21,455 bases of DNA. Source: Chara braunii (Eukaryota; Streptophyta; Charophyceae; Charales; Characeae). Below are positions 1-8,529 of this stretch, piece after piece. Within the stretch, counting starts at the first letter, position 1. Every line of letters begins with the position of its first letter. The translations under genes and the position numbers were made by a program. The stretch lies in contig BFEA01000578.1 of NCBI GenBank assembly GCA_003427395.1, positions 75,594-97,048 on the forward strand, read 5' to 3'. The notes below the pieces were generated by a model, which saw nothing but the letters and a program-made list of their open reading frames with translations, made no database searches and had not been told where the DNA came from.

Positions 1-18
1 ATTTTTTTTTTTTTTTTT
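1..18. repeat. Poly-T tract at window edge
   Basis: An A followed by 17 T residues opens the window. It may be the A-tail of a minus-strand retroposon whose body begins to the right, but nothing after it resembles the SINE-like family found elsewhere in the window. Confidence 0.5.
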
Positions 19-177
19 GCACAGGTCGATAGCGGCTGACGTGCGCAGGCGGAGCGCGCGCGCCAGTTTTTAGCACGCGCCATCGCCTGGGCGTGGCTCG
101 GCCGCGCGCGGACTCGGCCGTGGGCCTGCGGCCTTGGAGGTCGGCCGCGGATTGGGCCGCAGGATCCGCGGTCGACG

Positions 178-345
178 GTGCCACGTAGCGTACCGGTCTA
201 TTTCGCACCTCGTGCATGCGAACTGGTGACGTTTGACGTCTTGGACACGGACTTCGACATCATTCTGGGCATGCCTTGGCTTGCAAGTGCGGACCACACG
301 GTCAACTTCCATCGGCGGACACTCCGCGACGCGTCTGGCGCCGAA
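178..345 (+). pseudogene. Ty3/Gypsy aspartic protease fragment
   Basis: The translation contains TFDVLDTDFDIILGMPWL followed by a hydrophobic stretch and NFHRRTL. This matches the C-terminal half of retropepsin-like proteases of Ty3/Gypsy pol, where an ILGMPWL motif follows the flap and precedes the 'D/N-F-x-R-x-T-L' strand. The N-terminal half with the DTG/DSG active site is absent, and the frame closes soon after at 382-384. No reverse transcriptase follows, so this is a truncated relic rather than a gene. It differs in sequence from the protease of the long element at 14242-15399 (there the motif reads GVLFGLPAL), so it comes from another family. Confidence 0.7.
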
Positions 346-812
346 GTGCCATGTACCATCCCTCTTCCGCACCCTTTGTCGTAAACCCTCTTCCTTTCAC
401 CCTTCACCTCTCGTCACATGCCCTGCCCGCATCTTCTTCCATCGTGCCTCTCCGCTCGCTCCTACTCCTAATCGCCCTTCCTTGCCAAGCGCCGCATCCT
501 CTTCCTCCGCGTCTCATTGCTTCCTGATGTTCCCCGTCACCCTTCGTCACCATGCGCTGTCCACGCCTGCCCGCTCCTCCGTAGTCCGACGACGAGATCG
601 GCGGGGCGCAGCGCTCCCGGTCGCGCTGCGCCCCAAAAACCCCATGTGGAAACAAGCTTACGTGATTGACCTGACACTTTCTCTGCGTGGATTAAGGATC
701 AATGGTATCTGGTTCCGACTAACCAACTAATGATTACATGGACTTTGTATTGACCTCAATGTAACTGCCCACCCATTATAGTAACAGGGCATAGGGAAGG
801 TACTGGTCCACC
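346..812. other. C-rich non-coding stretch
   Basis: Pyrimidine-rich on the plus strand at about 360-580, with open frames of low complexity that I do not regard as genes. It holds the GC-rich hairpin at 603-634. It may be the upstream part of the LTR relic that follows, but I see no clear similarity to the 5' LTR at 10145-11938. Confidence 0.4.
603..634. repeat. GC-rich perfect hairpin, copy 1
   Basis: Arms 603-614 and 623-634 are perfect 12-bp complements around an 8-nt loop. Seventeen bases, GGGCGCAGCGCTCCCGG at 604-620, recur at 5753-5769, where a second perfect 12-bp hairpin forms. The flanks of the two copies do not look alike. Confidence 0.8.
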
Positions 813-1094
813 ATGAAATTCAGCACTCCGTTCCGAGTAACTGAACGTGAATGTCTAAAATTCCGGACGGAGGAGTACTTTTTCCATCACTATTGATCGG
901 GCCTCCCCGATTTCCCTCTCCAAACTGGGGAAGAACGCCTATGTGAGTGGGATATCCAGCGGGCTCTGAATCGAAGCACCAAACCCACTCAGTATCCTGA
1001 CTCCTGGAAGCTGCAGGTGTTTACTAACTCGAGGTTCGTGGCCATTGAAACTGAGTTCCCCCTCACTATCTTATTCTCTCGTACCACAATTTAA
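813..1094 (+). pseudogene. Small ORF of an LTR relic, homolog of the ORF in the long LTR
   Basis: An ATG at 813 in a favourable context (CCACCATGA) opens a frame of 93 codons to the TAA at 1092, broken only by a TGA at 894-896. From codon 20 (870-1088) it aligns without any gap over 219 nt to the ORF at 11978-12196 inside the 5' LTR. I count 17 identities in 73 residues, including YF, RLC and the pattern F-V-x-I-x-T-x-F-P. Function is unknown: no signal peptide, membrane segment or known motif is visible. The copy is probably dead. It could also be a chance open frame in non-coding LTR, though indel-free alignment argues against this. Confidence 0.55.
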
Positions 1095-1560
1095 CCGTCA
1101 TCCCCTGGTCGGCGATTGCCCCCTTCTGGCCTCACACCCTGTGCTCTGAATGCATACAGGAGGATTAGGCCTTTCGAGTACAGGGGTTTGCCCGCCGAAC
1201 TCGTAGTGAAGCCTAGCACCACGAGAAGAACCTCCGATTAAGGCCCTCGTCGTCGGACTCGGAGCTCTGCGAGCCCTGCAGACGCCACGTCGCGGTGTTA
1301 GAACAACGAGACACCCACTGTGTCCCCCACGTGTACCGTGTGCAGGCCCGGCGCAGACGGAGGTACCAATCGGGCCTTTTGTGAAGCCCTCCCATCCCGA
1401 ACTAATTACGTCCTTGGAACCCTGGCAAAGGAAATCCCAGTTCCGACCTGCGACTCCACCCCCACTATCCTAAAATCGTTGGCACACCCCATTTTGTCGC
1501 ACTTCTTGGCCTATAAGGCTATACCCACTCCGATCAGGTCGTGCTGGGCGTGAGGTTGGG
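870..1560 (+). mobile_element. Diverged LTR relic related to the long 5' LTR
   Basis: The order of similarity follows 11978-12676: the small ORF, then TGG(T/C)CGG with a run of C and CCCTGTG near 1110-1142, then GAAGAACC near 1225, ATCGGGCCTT at 1369-1378, TTGGCACACCCC near 1480, and finally CTGGGCGTGAGGTTGG at 1545-1560. Similarity ends there, exactly where the primer-binding site follows the long LTR, so 1560 is close to an LTR end. The part after the ORF carries indels (about 87 bp net difference after discounting the duplication at 12436-12626). The DNA after 1560 is only weakly like a primer-binding site. Confidence 0.6.
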
Positions 1561-1602
1561 CATCACAGGATCATCGATAGAACGAATCTAGAACAGAGGG
1601 GG

Positions 1603-2078
1603 GGATTCCTCCCTTGGTGCAAGTTCTGCCACGCGGGCTTTCCGAGCCGCAGAATCTGTGAAACGATAGAGCACATATTCCTTCAATGTCCAGGTGCGAT
1701 CCTGGTGTGGCGATGGTGGGACCGTATATAGTCACAGTTAGGCACGGAGGAAGAGTGGCCGATCCTGTTGGGGAATGCAGAAGGCCACAAGCATCCCACT
1801 TCACCAGCAACCTCTTCGCCACGGCCAGGAAGGCAGTGGTTTGGGTGTGGTGGCCAAGGAGATGTGTGTACAATCAAGAGGGAGCCAGGGCGGGGAAGGG
1901 GAAAATTGCAGAAACAATCAAACAATTCATTGAAACAGAAGTAAGGGTGCAATGGGAAAAAACGCAGGAGAAGATGCAGCACCTCACACGAAAAACAGAT
2001 ATCAGCAAAGTAATCCAACCTTTTGTGCAGAATGGTTGGGGGGGGGGAAAGGGGGGGAGGGTGACACAGGTAGAATGA
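1603..2078 (+). pseudogene. LINE ORF2 C-terminal fragment (zf-RVT and tail)
   Basis: Reading from 1603 gives WCKFCHAG, then CETIEHIFLQCPGA and ILVWRWW. This is the zinc-binding zf-RVT region that ends the ORF2 protein of plant-type LINEs (C-x2-C, then H-x4-C, then a VW motif). That frame stops at TAG 1728-1730. A second frame continues the tail with ARKAVVWVWWPRRCVYN and then KIAETIKQFIETEVRVQWEK, up to the stop at 2076-2078. One frameshift therefore separates the two parts. The reverse transcriptase and endonuclease are missing upstream, where the LTR relic begins, so this is a 5'-truncated or interrupted LINE. Confidence 0.7.
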
Positions 2079-2309
2079 CCTGGTGAAAAAGGGGAAGAGG
2101 AGGGGATGGACACCCCCGCCAAGGATTACAGACTCAATTTTCATGACTGTCTGCGGGTCCACCCAATATTCCGATGAAGAACCCAGGGGAATTCCCGAAC
2201 ATGTTCCCGGCGGCACACGCGGCGCTAGTAGGTTTACAATGGTTTGGTTGAGAGTAAGGAAGGAAGGAATGCTCAGGATAAGGGTTAAACCACCAGTACT
2301 TCCTAAAGT

Positions 2310-2311
<2 letters not shown>
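2079..2311. other. Non-coding stretch, possible LINE 3' UTR
   Basis: Purine-rich at first (G runs up to 2100), then without coding signal. It follows the LINE tail and may be its 3' UTR, but no plus-strand poly-A closes it. Instead it meets the T-tract of the minus-strand SINE-like copy. Confidence 0.35.
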
Positions 2312-2345
<34 letters not shown>

Positions 2346-2430
2346 ACAAAAACACGTGCTCCATCTATTGGTGGGGAGCAGCACCTGCTGGAAACCGGGT
2401 CCAGCGTCCCATAGATACAACCATGTCCTC
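2312..2430 (-). mobile_element. SINE-like retroposon, minus-strand copy with 33-nt A tail
   Basis: Thirty-three T residues (2312-2344) are the A-tail read on the minus strand. Next to it lies the core 'CCATCTATTGGTGGGGAGCA', then 'GCACCTGCTGGAAACCGGGT' and CCAGCGTCCC, ending near 2411-2430. The same core is found at 6985-7038 on the same strand and, diverged, at 6216-6275 on the plus strand, each next to an A-rich tail. I cannot see A and B boxes of a pol III promoter, so it could equally be the 3' end of a LINE. Confidence 0.6.
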
Positions 2431-2445
2431 TCGAATTGGCACAAG

Positions 2446-2476
2446 CNGGGAACCGGGCCCAGCGTCCCATGAGTAC
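2446..2476 (-). repeat. Partial second copy of the SINE-like core between unknown bases
   Basis: A 29-bp piece (2448-2476) resembles 2389-2417 (GGGAACCGGGCCCAGCGTCC against a slightly different version). It lies between an N at 2447 and an N at 2477; NN follows at 2497-2498. It may be a real head fragment of another copy or a scaffold join. Confidence 0.45.
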
Positions 2477-2498
2477 NTTCAGAAAAACCATCAGAANN

Positions 2499-2844
2499 TT
2501 TCATGGCAATAACCCTAGGAATATACTGAGAAAGTCCAATTTGAAGAATTGAAAGAATTCAGAGCTACTTCAGAGCTTTTTTTGTGAGGAACTACAGAGA
2601 TAAACAAAAAACAGAAGAAGACTCGGGAATCCACCAACAGTCCTCCTCACCCCACTCCGGCAAGGCTTACTGCAGCAAAGCCACCATCTCTACTGCTGCT
2701 ATGCCCTATTTCTGTCCTACCAGCTAGCCCCTTCGCTAGCAGGACGCGTGATACCTTTCTCTCTCGAACCCTTTCCTTCCCGTTACCCAGAAAAGGTACG
2801 GGAATAGACTGCAAAAGTCCTAGAAAAGCCCCCAATCCCGCAAA
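2499..2844. other. No recognisable feature
   Basis: Mixed sequence without convincing coding potential. From about 2640 it is C-rich and leads into the tandem array. Confidence 0.4.
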
Positions 2845-4080
2845 ATCCCTAACAGATCCTTCCAAGGATCTCCAGCACTGTCGTTTTCCCTGCCAAGCTT
2901 CCATGCCTCACACCCCCCATCCTGCTGGGTTACAGGGCAACACAACTCACCCCAGCTCCGGCCAGCGTCGTCTCAGCAGCAACCCTTGGTTGTCCCGTGG
3001 GCTGCCCCCCCAAAGCACCCCCAGATCTCTCTACCAGGCCTCATGCCCCTGCATCAGCAGGTTACAGGGCAACACCCCAGCACCGGCCAGCGTCGTTCTG
3101 GCGTCGAACAGCCTTAGGTCACCGNGTATTACAGCCTTGAACTACCTAGAAGAGATTGCCAGGAAACCCCAGGATCCGGAAGACAGTTTAAGACAGAACA
3201 GACTACCCCCTTTTTTGAGAATTTGGATTTAACTGCGTAAAATTCGTAATTGAAAACATAGAAGAAGACCTGGCGGGTCCTACAGATGCTCAGAAACCCT
3301 TGGAATCCCTAACGCCCCTTCCGAGGCCTTTCAACATTGTCCTACTCCCTGCCGAGCTTTTCCAGGTCTCACACCCCACATCCTGCTAGGTTACAGGGTG
3401 ACACAACTCACCCCAGCTCCGACCAGCGTCGTCCCAGCAGCAGACCTTGGCTGTTCCGTAGGATGCCCACCCCTAAGCACCCCCAGATCTTTCTACCAGG
3501 CCTCATGCTCCTGCATCACAGGGCACAGGGTAACACCCCAGCTCCGGCCAGCGTCGTTCTGGCATCGAGCAGCCACAAGTCCCTGAGTATAACAGTGTCA
3601 AAAATCACCTAAGAAGAGTTGCAAGGGATCCCAAGAGCCCAAAAGCATTCTTAAGACCTCCAAACAGCCATCTGTAAGGAGAAAAAGGAAGGGGGGGAGG
3701 TCAAAACTAAATACCAACCAACCTAAAATCCCCCCCTCAACAAAGGAGCCGTTGGTCTCGACTTTCGGTCCTCGAACCAGAACATACTTGGTCTCATACC
3801 CCCTTCTGCGTGGGTAACAGGGCACCGCCACCTTCCCCAGTACTGACCAACCTAGTTCTGTCGGATAGGAAGTGCCTTCCTCCCTCGACAATTCCCATAG
3901 CGACAAACCCCTACACAGGTTACAGGGTCAGAGCCCCGGCGCCGCTTGTGTTGGACGATCTGGTTATGCCTTCCACCCTCGGCATAATTCCATGGGCCTC
4001 AAGCTCCCCCCTGGGTCACAGAGCCAAGCTCCAACACCGGCCCATGTCATCCCAGCCTCGTCCTCCTGACCTACTCACCT
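2845..4080. repeat. Degenerate ~460-bp tandem repeat array, about 2.6 copies
   Basis: The segment AATCCCTAAC followed by CCCTGCC(A/G)AGCTT, CTCACACCCC, GGTTACAGGG and CCAGCTCCG at 2845-2970 recurs at 3303-3430, an offset of about 460 bp. Both copies continue with CACCCCCAGATCT, TACCAGGCCTCATG and CCGGCCAGCGTCGTTCTGGC. A third, more diverged copy runs from about 3785 to 4075 (GGTTACAGGGTCAGAGCC near 3919). Inside each unit GGTTACAGGG and CCGGCCAGCGTCGT occur twice, about 130 bp apart, so the unit is itself an old duplication. The open frames here are low complexity and rich in Pro and Ser, and I do not call them genes. One N lies at 3125. Confidence 0.7.
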
Positions 4081-4185
4081 TCACCGACATCCATCCTCTG
4101 ATTGAAGGCCACCTCTCCTCCCATCCTCCCCTTTTTAATTCCCCCCCTCCTTCCTTGATCAAAATTAGAATTATCTGAGATCTCC

Positions 4186-4445
4186 AGAGTCAGAAATTTT
4201 ATAGAGCTTTAATAGGAATTTATTTGAAGAGTTCAAAAATTTCTTAGAAGCTTTTATAGAAAAATATTTCGAGAATTCTTTTAGAAGGTTTTATAGGAAA
4301 ATGTTTCGAGAAACAGAAGTGTTTTTGAAGCTTTTCAAGTTGTAAATCAGAAGTTGCTTAGAAGCTTTGATAAAAAAATATTTCAAGAATATTTTTAAGA
4401 ACTTTTATAGGAAGAAAATTCGAGAATCAGAAGTTTTGTTGGAAT
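4186..4445. repeat. AT-rich degenerate tandem repeat, period about 37-43 bp
   Basis: Units of the type TTAGAAGCTTTTATAG, A-rich spacer, then TTTCGAGAA follow each other near 4231, 4269, 4357 and 4395. They vary in length and carry substitutions. Base composition changes sharply here from the C-rich array to the left. No coding potential. Confidence 0.6.
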
Positions 4446-5040
4446 ATTAAAAAAGTTTAGGACCCAAAATCTGATATCAAGTTTTAAAATCTGGTTTGGG
4501 AATCGAAACTCAGACAAAGCACCCCAGCATCGCAAAAGGGATTACGTTAGGATTACGTAAAAAGCAAATCAGAAATCGTAAGATCGAAAACGTAGCACAA
4601 ACCGTCGTCGGAAACAGCAACTGTTTGGCGAGAAGTTGGGGTCTGGGCAGGAATCAGTTTAGAGAAAAGTAAAAAAGAGGTTTTAATTTTCGAGACGCGA
4701 GCAGACATCACGTGAGTAGGAGAGAAGTCCTTTCAATCAGGTCGCACGAAATTCCAAGACCAAAATTAGAAGACATCCCACCAGGCCACCCCAACGATTT
4801 CAAAAACGATGCCCCATCCAGCACTCGCCTTCCCCCTCGAAACCTCACCTCCCCTTTCATCGGCTCCCTTCTTCAGGTCCTCGCAACACGACCTCATGCT
4901 GGCTACAAACACCACAAGAATGAATGGTCGATCGATGAAGAATCACGAACCACAAGAGAACCCACCAACTCCAGTGATTTGTACTGTGGTGTGAACCAAA
5001 AATTATTGAACCCGCCAATAGCCGCTCACAGGTAGTCCCG
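4446..5040. other. No recognisable feature
   Basis: AT-rich to about 4690, then more balanced. An open frame at 4712-5035 shows no family resemblance and no feature beyond chance, so I do not call it a gene. Confidence 0.35.
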
Positions 5041-5172
5041 AAGATGGCAAGGGAACGCAAAATACAGCACCTCATACCAAAAACGAACATCGAGATAGAA
5101 GTTTGGAGAAGAAGTCGCCCGGCAGCTTCCGAATCTGCCCGCCAGACAGCGCCTCCCCCCCCAACCATGTGA
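5041..5172 (+). pseudogene. Possible LINE ORF2 tail relic
   Basis: A frame starting near 5041 reads KIQHLIPKTNIEIEVW. This resembles KMQHLTRKTDISKVIQ in the LINE tail at about 1970-2020, and the DNA agrees (CAGCACCTCA, then AAAAAC and ATC in register). The frame closes at TGA 5170-5172. The match is short, so it could be chance or a shared 3' segment of two LINE families. Confidence 0.3.
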
Positions 5173-5752
5173 AAGCACCGTAGCCTCTCACGCGCGCCGC
5201 TTGTCTCTATGTGTGAAAGCATCCTTCCTAACCATATGAAGACTCCGTTCGAAAACAACACTTCGGCAATTCTACGATACAGGGAGAGCGTATCAGAACA
5301 AGCTCAACAAAAACTCGTCTACGTACCCAACAAGCCATCACCAGGATCGTCGTCCATAGCGCCAAAAGATCCCCAACCCCGCACCCCAACAATCGAAGCG
5401 ACGACTACGCCGCCACCCTCCACGGACCCACCTCCAACCTGACATCACGCCCATGAAGAACGCCCCACCAGCGCTTTAGAAACAACTCCCTGTATATGTC
5501 GAGCTTACACTCCTTCCGCGCTCCGCTGCGTGCTAGAGCAGCGCCCCGCACCAAACGACGTTGATGGCTGCACAAAAGGGCACCACTGCATGACGGTGCT
5601 GCTACCTTCTCCTCCAGCCTGCTCCATCGCCGGCCATAACACCACGCCACAGTACTCCATCTCCCGCCATGCCACCGCGCCAAGCCACTCGTTGCCAGCC
5701 TTGGCGTCCAAACCGCGCCGTAGAAACCACCGTGTGAACGCGTCCTCAGACC
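5173..5752. other. C-rich stretch, no recognisable gene
   Basis: Several open frames occur on both strands (for example 5209-5442 and the minus-strand frames between 5405 and 5897). They overlap each other, are low in complexity and match no family I know. I call none of them a gene. Confidence 0.35.
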
Positions 5753-5782
5753 GGGCGCAGCGCTCCCGGCAGCGCTGCGCCC
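5753..5782. repeat. GC-rich perfect hairpin, copy 2
   Basis: Arms 5753-5764 and 5771-5782 are perfect 12-bp complements around a 6-nt loop. The first 17 bases equal 604-620. Confidence 0.8.
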
Positions 5783-6211
5783 TTGCAACCGCTAGGTAGA
5801 TCCAATCGCGAGCCTCCTCCGGCCTACGCTTGGGACAAAGTACTATGTTCGGCCAGAAAGGCGCTATCGTACTTCCTAAAGTCCTGCCCGTTGACAAGCC
5901 ACAATTTTAGGAAACGTACGGGCCACTACAGGAGCGCCCACATTCATCCGACTAGAAACGTTTCCACTCTATTCTTTTCCGCGGCCAATAGCTGGGGCAA
6001 GTACTGGTGGCTTAAAAGGGCTTAAGGGTTTTGGTGGGCATGAAGGGTTTGGGAAGGGCCGAGGTCATAGTCAAGGGCAACAGGGAAAGCTAGGAAGGTG
6101 TTGACTTACCAGGCGGCCGTTCGGAAGCTGAAGAGGCTTTCCCCGGGCCAACGGCAAGTACTCAGGATTTTCTTTCCACAGACATCACAATATATGCATG
6201 AGCCTCACTCT
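5783..6211. other. No recognisable gene
   Basis: Mixed sequence. It contains a 17-bp match (GTACTTCCTAAAGTCCT, 5870-5886) to 2297-2313, and GTACTGGTGG near 6001 that matches the minus strand near 2290. These hint at old shared repeat DNA but do not define an element. Confidence 0.3.
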
Positions 6212-6360
6212 GTAAGGGACGCTGTACCCGATTTCCAGCAATGCTGCGCCCCACTGATAGACTGGAGCTACCCTCCAGGGGGGCTAGCAGGGGCTGCTCT
6301 TACCAGCTCTGCTAGCCTACCAGAGGAAGTGTTCTTTCAAAAAAAAAGAAAAAAGAAGAA
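6212..6360 (+). mobile_element. SINE-like retroposon, plus-strand copy with A-rich tail
   Basis: The core reads GGGACGCTGTACCCGATTTC and CAGCAATGCTGCGCCCCACT, then GATAGACTGGAGCT, a diverged form of the core at 2350-2411 in the other orientation. The body continues through CTGCTCTTACCAGCTCTGCT (compare the CTGCTCTTATCAGC of the 6878-7041 copy), and ends in an A-rich tail with G interruptions at 6339-6360. It is the most diverged of the three main copies, and no target-site duplication is obvious. Confidence 0.55.
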
Positions 6361-6691
6361 GGGCTGCGTTCCCTGCCCCGATTCACATTCTACTGGTAGG
6401 GGTTTCTCTCACAGCTCAAGGTAAGCCCACCACAGATGATGAATGGATGTCTGAACGAGCCCTGGACCAAATGATCCTATGGCGGCACCAACACACCTCA
6501 CTTTTCGGTAGATCACCCCTCGTTATCAGTGTTTTTTTTTTTTTTTTTTTAAGGCTAATTCAGAAATTCTTTAAGCCCAACCAATCCTATTGTCATTATA
6601 GTATTACGGGGAACCCCTTAGCAGCCACATCCGTGCTCAAGCCTCCAACGAGGGAACATGCGGGAGCTGCACCCATCAGTCCATGTTATTT
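6361..6691. other. No recognisable gene; 19-nt T tract at 6532-6550
   Basis: The only marked feature is the T tract at 6532-6550, which may be the tail of another minus-strand retroposon. I see no familiar body next to it. Confidence 0.35.
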
Positions 6692-6869
6692 CTACGCGGG
6701 AATCACAAAAACAGTTTGAAAATACACTTCCGGCCAAAACCAGTTTCAAATTGCACTTCGGTCAATGTATACAAGCCAGCTTCCCGTCAGGTACAGTGCC
6801 CGAAGTGCAATTTGAAACTCGTTTTGACCCAAACTGTAATTTCACTCTGTTTTTGTGACTCCCGCGTAG
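6692..6869. mobile_element. Foldback (MITE-like) element with 70-bp inverted arms
   Basis: Positions 6692-6761 and 6800-6869 form inverted arms that pair over 70 bp with no gap. I count 61 identities in 70. The outermost 10 bp (CTACGCGGGA) and the innermost 20 bp are perfect. The loop is 38 bp (6762-6799). Within each arm a ~21-bp motif is repeated in diverged form (6712-6733 and 6741-6761 in the left arm). No coding capacity. TTA occurs on both sides (6686-6688 and 6870-6872) and could be a target duplication of the Harbinger kind, but the outer ends do not pair neatly with that choice. Confidence 0.75.
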
Positions 6870-6877
6870 TTACCCCG

Positions 6878-7041
6878 TTTTTTTTTTCTTTTTTTTTTTT
6901 TCTTTTTTTTCTTTTTGAAAAAGAAACTGCCCGAGCGGGTGCTAGGGATGCTGATAAGAGCAGGCACCACTATCACTGCCGAGGGGCTCCATCTATTGGT
7001 GGGGAGCAGCACCTGCTGGAAATTGGGTCCAGCGTCCCTGT
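6878..7041 (-). mobile_element. SINE-like retroposon, minus-strand copy
   Basis: A T-rich tract with C interruptions (6878-6916) is the tail. The body follows with GAAACTGCCCGAGCGGGTGC, GCTGATAAGAGCAGGC, then the core 'CCATCTATTGGTGGGGAGCA', 'GCACCTGCTGGAAATTGGGT' and CCAGCGTCCC. It abuts the foldback element. Of the copies seen, it gives the fullest view of the body between core and tail. Confidence 0.6.
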
Positions 7042-7210
7042 GGAGTACAATGTAAGCAATGTAAATAATGTATGTGAACATGATATGTCAGTATCCATTC
7101 AAGGGCCAGGTGGTAAGCAGCCCAGCCTATTGTTCCTACGAGTTATCAATTATAATTCTATTGTTGTTGTAACCATTGCTGCCGATTACTATCTATCTGT
7201 TAATTACATC

Positions 7211-7297
7211 ATGCTGTTGTGTCTGTTGTGTCTGTTGTGTCTGTTGTGAACTGTTGTCAGTTGTGATCTGTTGTGATCTTATTGTGATCTGTTGTGA
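7211..7297. repeat. Minisatellite of CTGTTGTG units
   Basis: CTGTTGTGT is repeated three times almost perfectly from 7214, then diverged units (CTGTTGTGAA, CTGTTGTCAG, TTGTGATC) continue to 7297. Nothing indicates coding. Confidence 0.75.
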
Positions 7298-7376
7298 TAA
7301 GCCCTTAAAACCTAGTGCCCGTCCTTCCTCATATTACCCGGGCTGTATTCTGTAGTCATGTGCAGTGCTATACCAG

Positions 7377-7575
7377 TGTGAAGTGTATTGTGTTAGTGTA
7401 AATCAGATGTGGGGTTGCATTCCACCACCCCCTGTTCCCTCCCTCCCAAATACCCGTGGTGTTTATTACCATCTACAGCTCATCCTGGTATTCTCTGGTG
7501 TGATGTAGTGTGATCTGGGTGGGGTGGCTTCCGCCCACCCTATTCACTCCCTCCATCCCGGTGTGACTGCGACCT
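7377..7575. repeat. Old ~120-bp tandem duplication
   Basis: The stretch around 7377-7460 (GTGTTAGTG, GTGGGGTTGC, CCACCCCCTGTTCCCTCCCT) resembles 7497-7575 (GTGTGATGTAGTG, GTGGGGTGGC, CCACCCTATTCACTCCCTCC). The second copy folds as GGGTGG..CCACCC. Diverged and non-coding. Confidence 0.4.
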
Positions 7576-7584
7576 GCCTTGCCC

Positions 7585-7613
7585 TCTTAACCCTTAAACC
7601 CTTAAACCCTAAG
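7585..7613. repeat. Short telomere-like repeat
   Basis: Three units of the form CCCTTAAA or CCCTAA occur in a row. This resembles the plant-type telomere unit CCCTAAA with an extra T. Too short to be more than an interstitial scrap or chance. Confidence 0.35.
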
Positions 7614-7986
7614 CCTTCGTCTTCCAGACAATTTGGCCTTCCCTCTCCACATTTATGGCACATCGTTTCACATAACCTCACAGGTTCTGAGGCATTATTG
7701 GGAGCCCATCTATCCTCTATTTTTGTGACTGTAGGTGTATTCTGTGCTGTACGTACTCTCGTCCCACCGTAACCGTAGTGTTTGTGTTGTCTTTGTTGTC
7801 TATGGCGTAACGTCCGGCTTAAAACCTGTATTTCACTGTATTGCACTGGGGAGCCCACTCTGGTGCATTTGACCGCCTATTGGCTGTGTATCATGAATTC
7901 ACCAGCTTCCATTCGCTTTACTTCCCCCAGTGCGCTTGATGGCTCCACGTGACCAGAACCTGGTGCTGTCCCTCTTGATTCCGGCG
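7614..7986. other. No recognisable gene
   Basis: Mixed sequence with small overlapping open frames on both strands. I recognise none of them. Confidence 0.3.
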
Positions 7987-8240
7987 GAACTGCATTTTTC
8001 TAATTACCCTGATCCAGCCCAAATCAAGAGGGGTCATCTTCGACCCAGTGCTACAATGTCAAGCCTTGGCACTACAATGGCTGAAGCGATTAGTAATGAC
8101 CACGGAGCTAACCTGGCAGGACCTGGCGCGAGAACAGATCCACAGATTGGCTCTCCAAACCACTGAGGATGTCCACCCGCTCGCTTGGGTTGAGGGCAGA
8201 TTCTGGGTTATCTGCAGGGCGCACCCCCATCCACAGGCAG
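7987..8240 (+). pseudogene. LINE reverse transcriptase C-terminal fragment
   Basis: The frame with codons at 8036, 8039 and so on reads IQPKSRGVIFDPVLQC, then QALALQWLKRL and WQDLAREQI. This fits the segment after the polymerase core of plant-type LINE ORF2, where 'PK-x-x-G-x-I/L-x-D-P/L-x-x-Q-x-x-A-L-x-x-K/Q-W-L-x-R' is usual. The frame runs on to 8470, but after about 8240 I see no family resemblance. It has no catalytic YADD-type motif and no start. It may belong to the same family as the fragments at 1603 and 5041, but they do not overlap. Confidence 0.5.
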
Positions 8241-8510
8241 CTGGGGACCGAGGTGCTGTTAGACGAGATCTAGCGTTGATGGTTGCTGGGTCACTTTGTT
8301 GTGGACCTGGCCGCACCTTAACTTGCCGGATAGGCCTTTTCCCAATCGGTATTAAGAAGTTCTACGCCAACCGCTATTCGGCAACCATTGTATCACAGAC
8401 TCGAACGGCCGTGTATACATTAGTTGAATTTAGTTCCAATCATTCGTGGGCTTCTTCGGCCAAACATTGAGTCCTACGGGTCAAAGACCTCTTTAGACTC
8501 CATTAGGATT

Positions 8511-8529
8511 AAAAAAAAAAAAAAAAAAA
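8511..8529 (+). repeat. Poly-A tract of 19 nt
   Basis: It lies 270 bp after the LINE reverse transcriptase scrap on the same strand and may be a retroposon tail. The intervening zf-RVT region is absent, so the link is weak. Confidence 0.45.

Noticed and set aside
1683-2504. Long minus-strand open frame of 273 codons
   Set aside because: It runs through the T tract (poly-Lys), several N bases and the antisense of the LINE tail; an artefact of composition.
2903-4178. Open frames in the tandem array as Pro-rich proteins
   Set aside because: They follow the DNA repeat, are low in complexity and shift frame between repeat units.
2297-5886. 17-bp match GTACTTCCTAAAGTCCT at 2297-2313 and 5870-5886
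   Set aside because: Flanks do not extend the match clearly; too little to define a repeat.
5405-5897. Overlapping minus-strand open frames rich in Arg, Ala and Gly
   Set aside because: High GC gives open frames on several strands at once; no family resemblance.
7585-7613. Interstitial telomere
   Set aside because: Only about three imperfect units; can arise by chance in this T/C-rich stretch.
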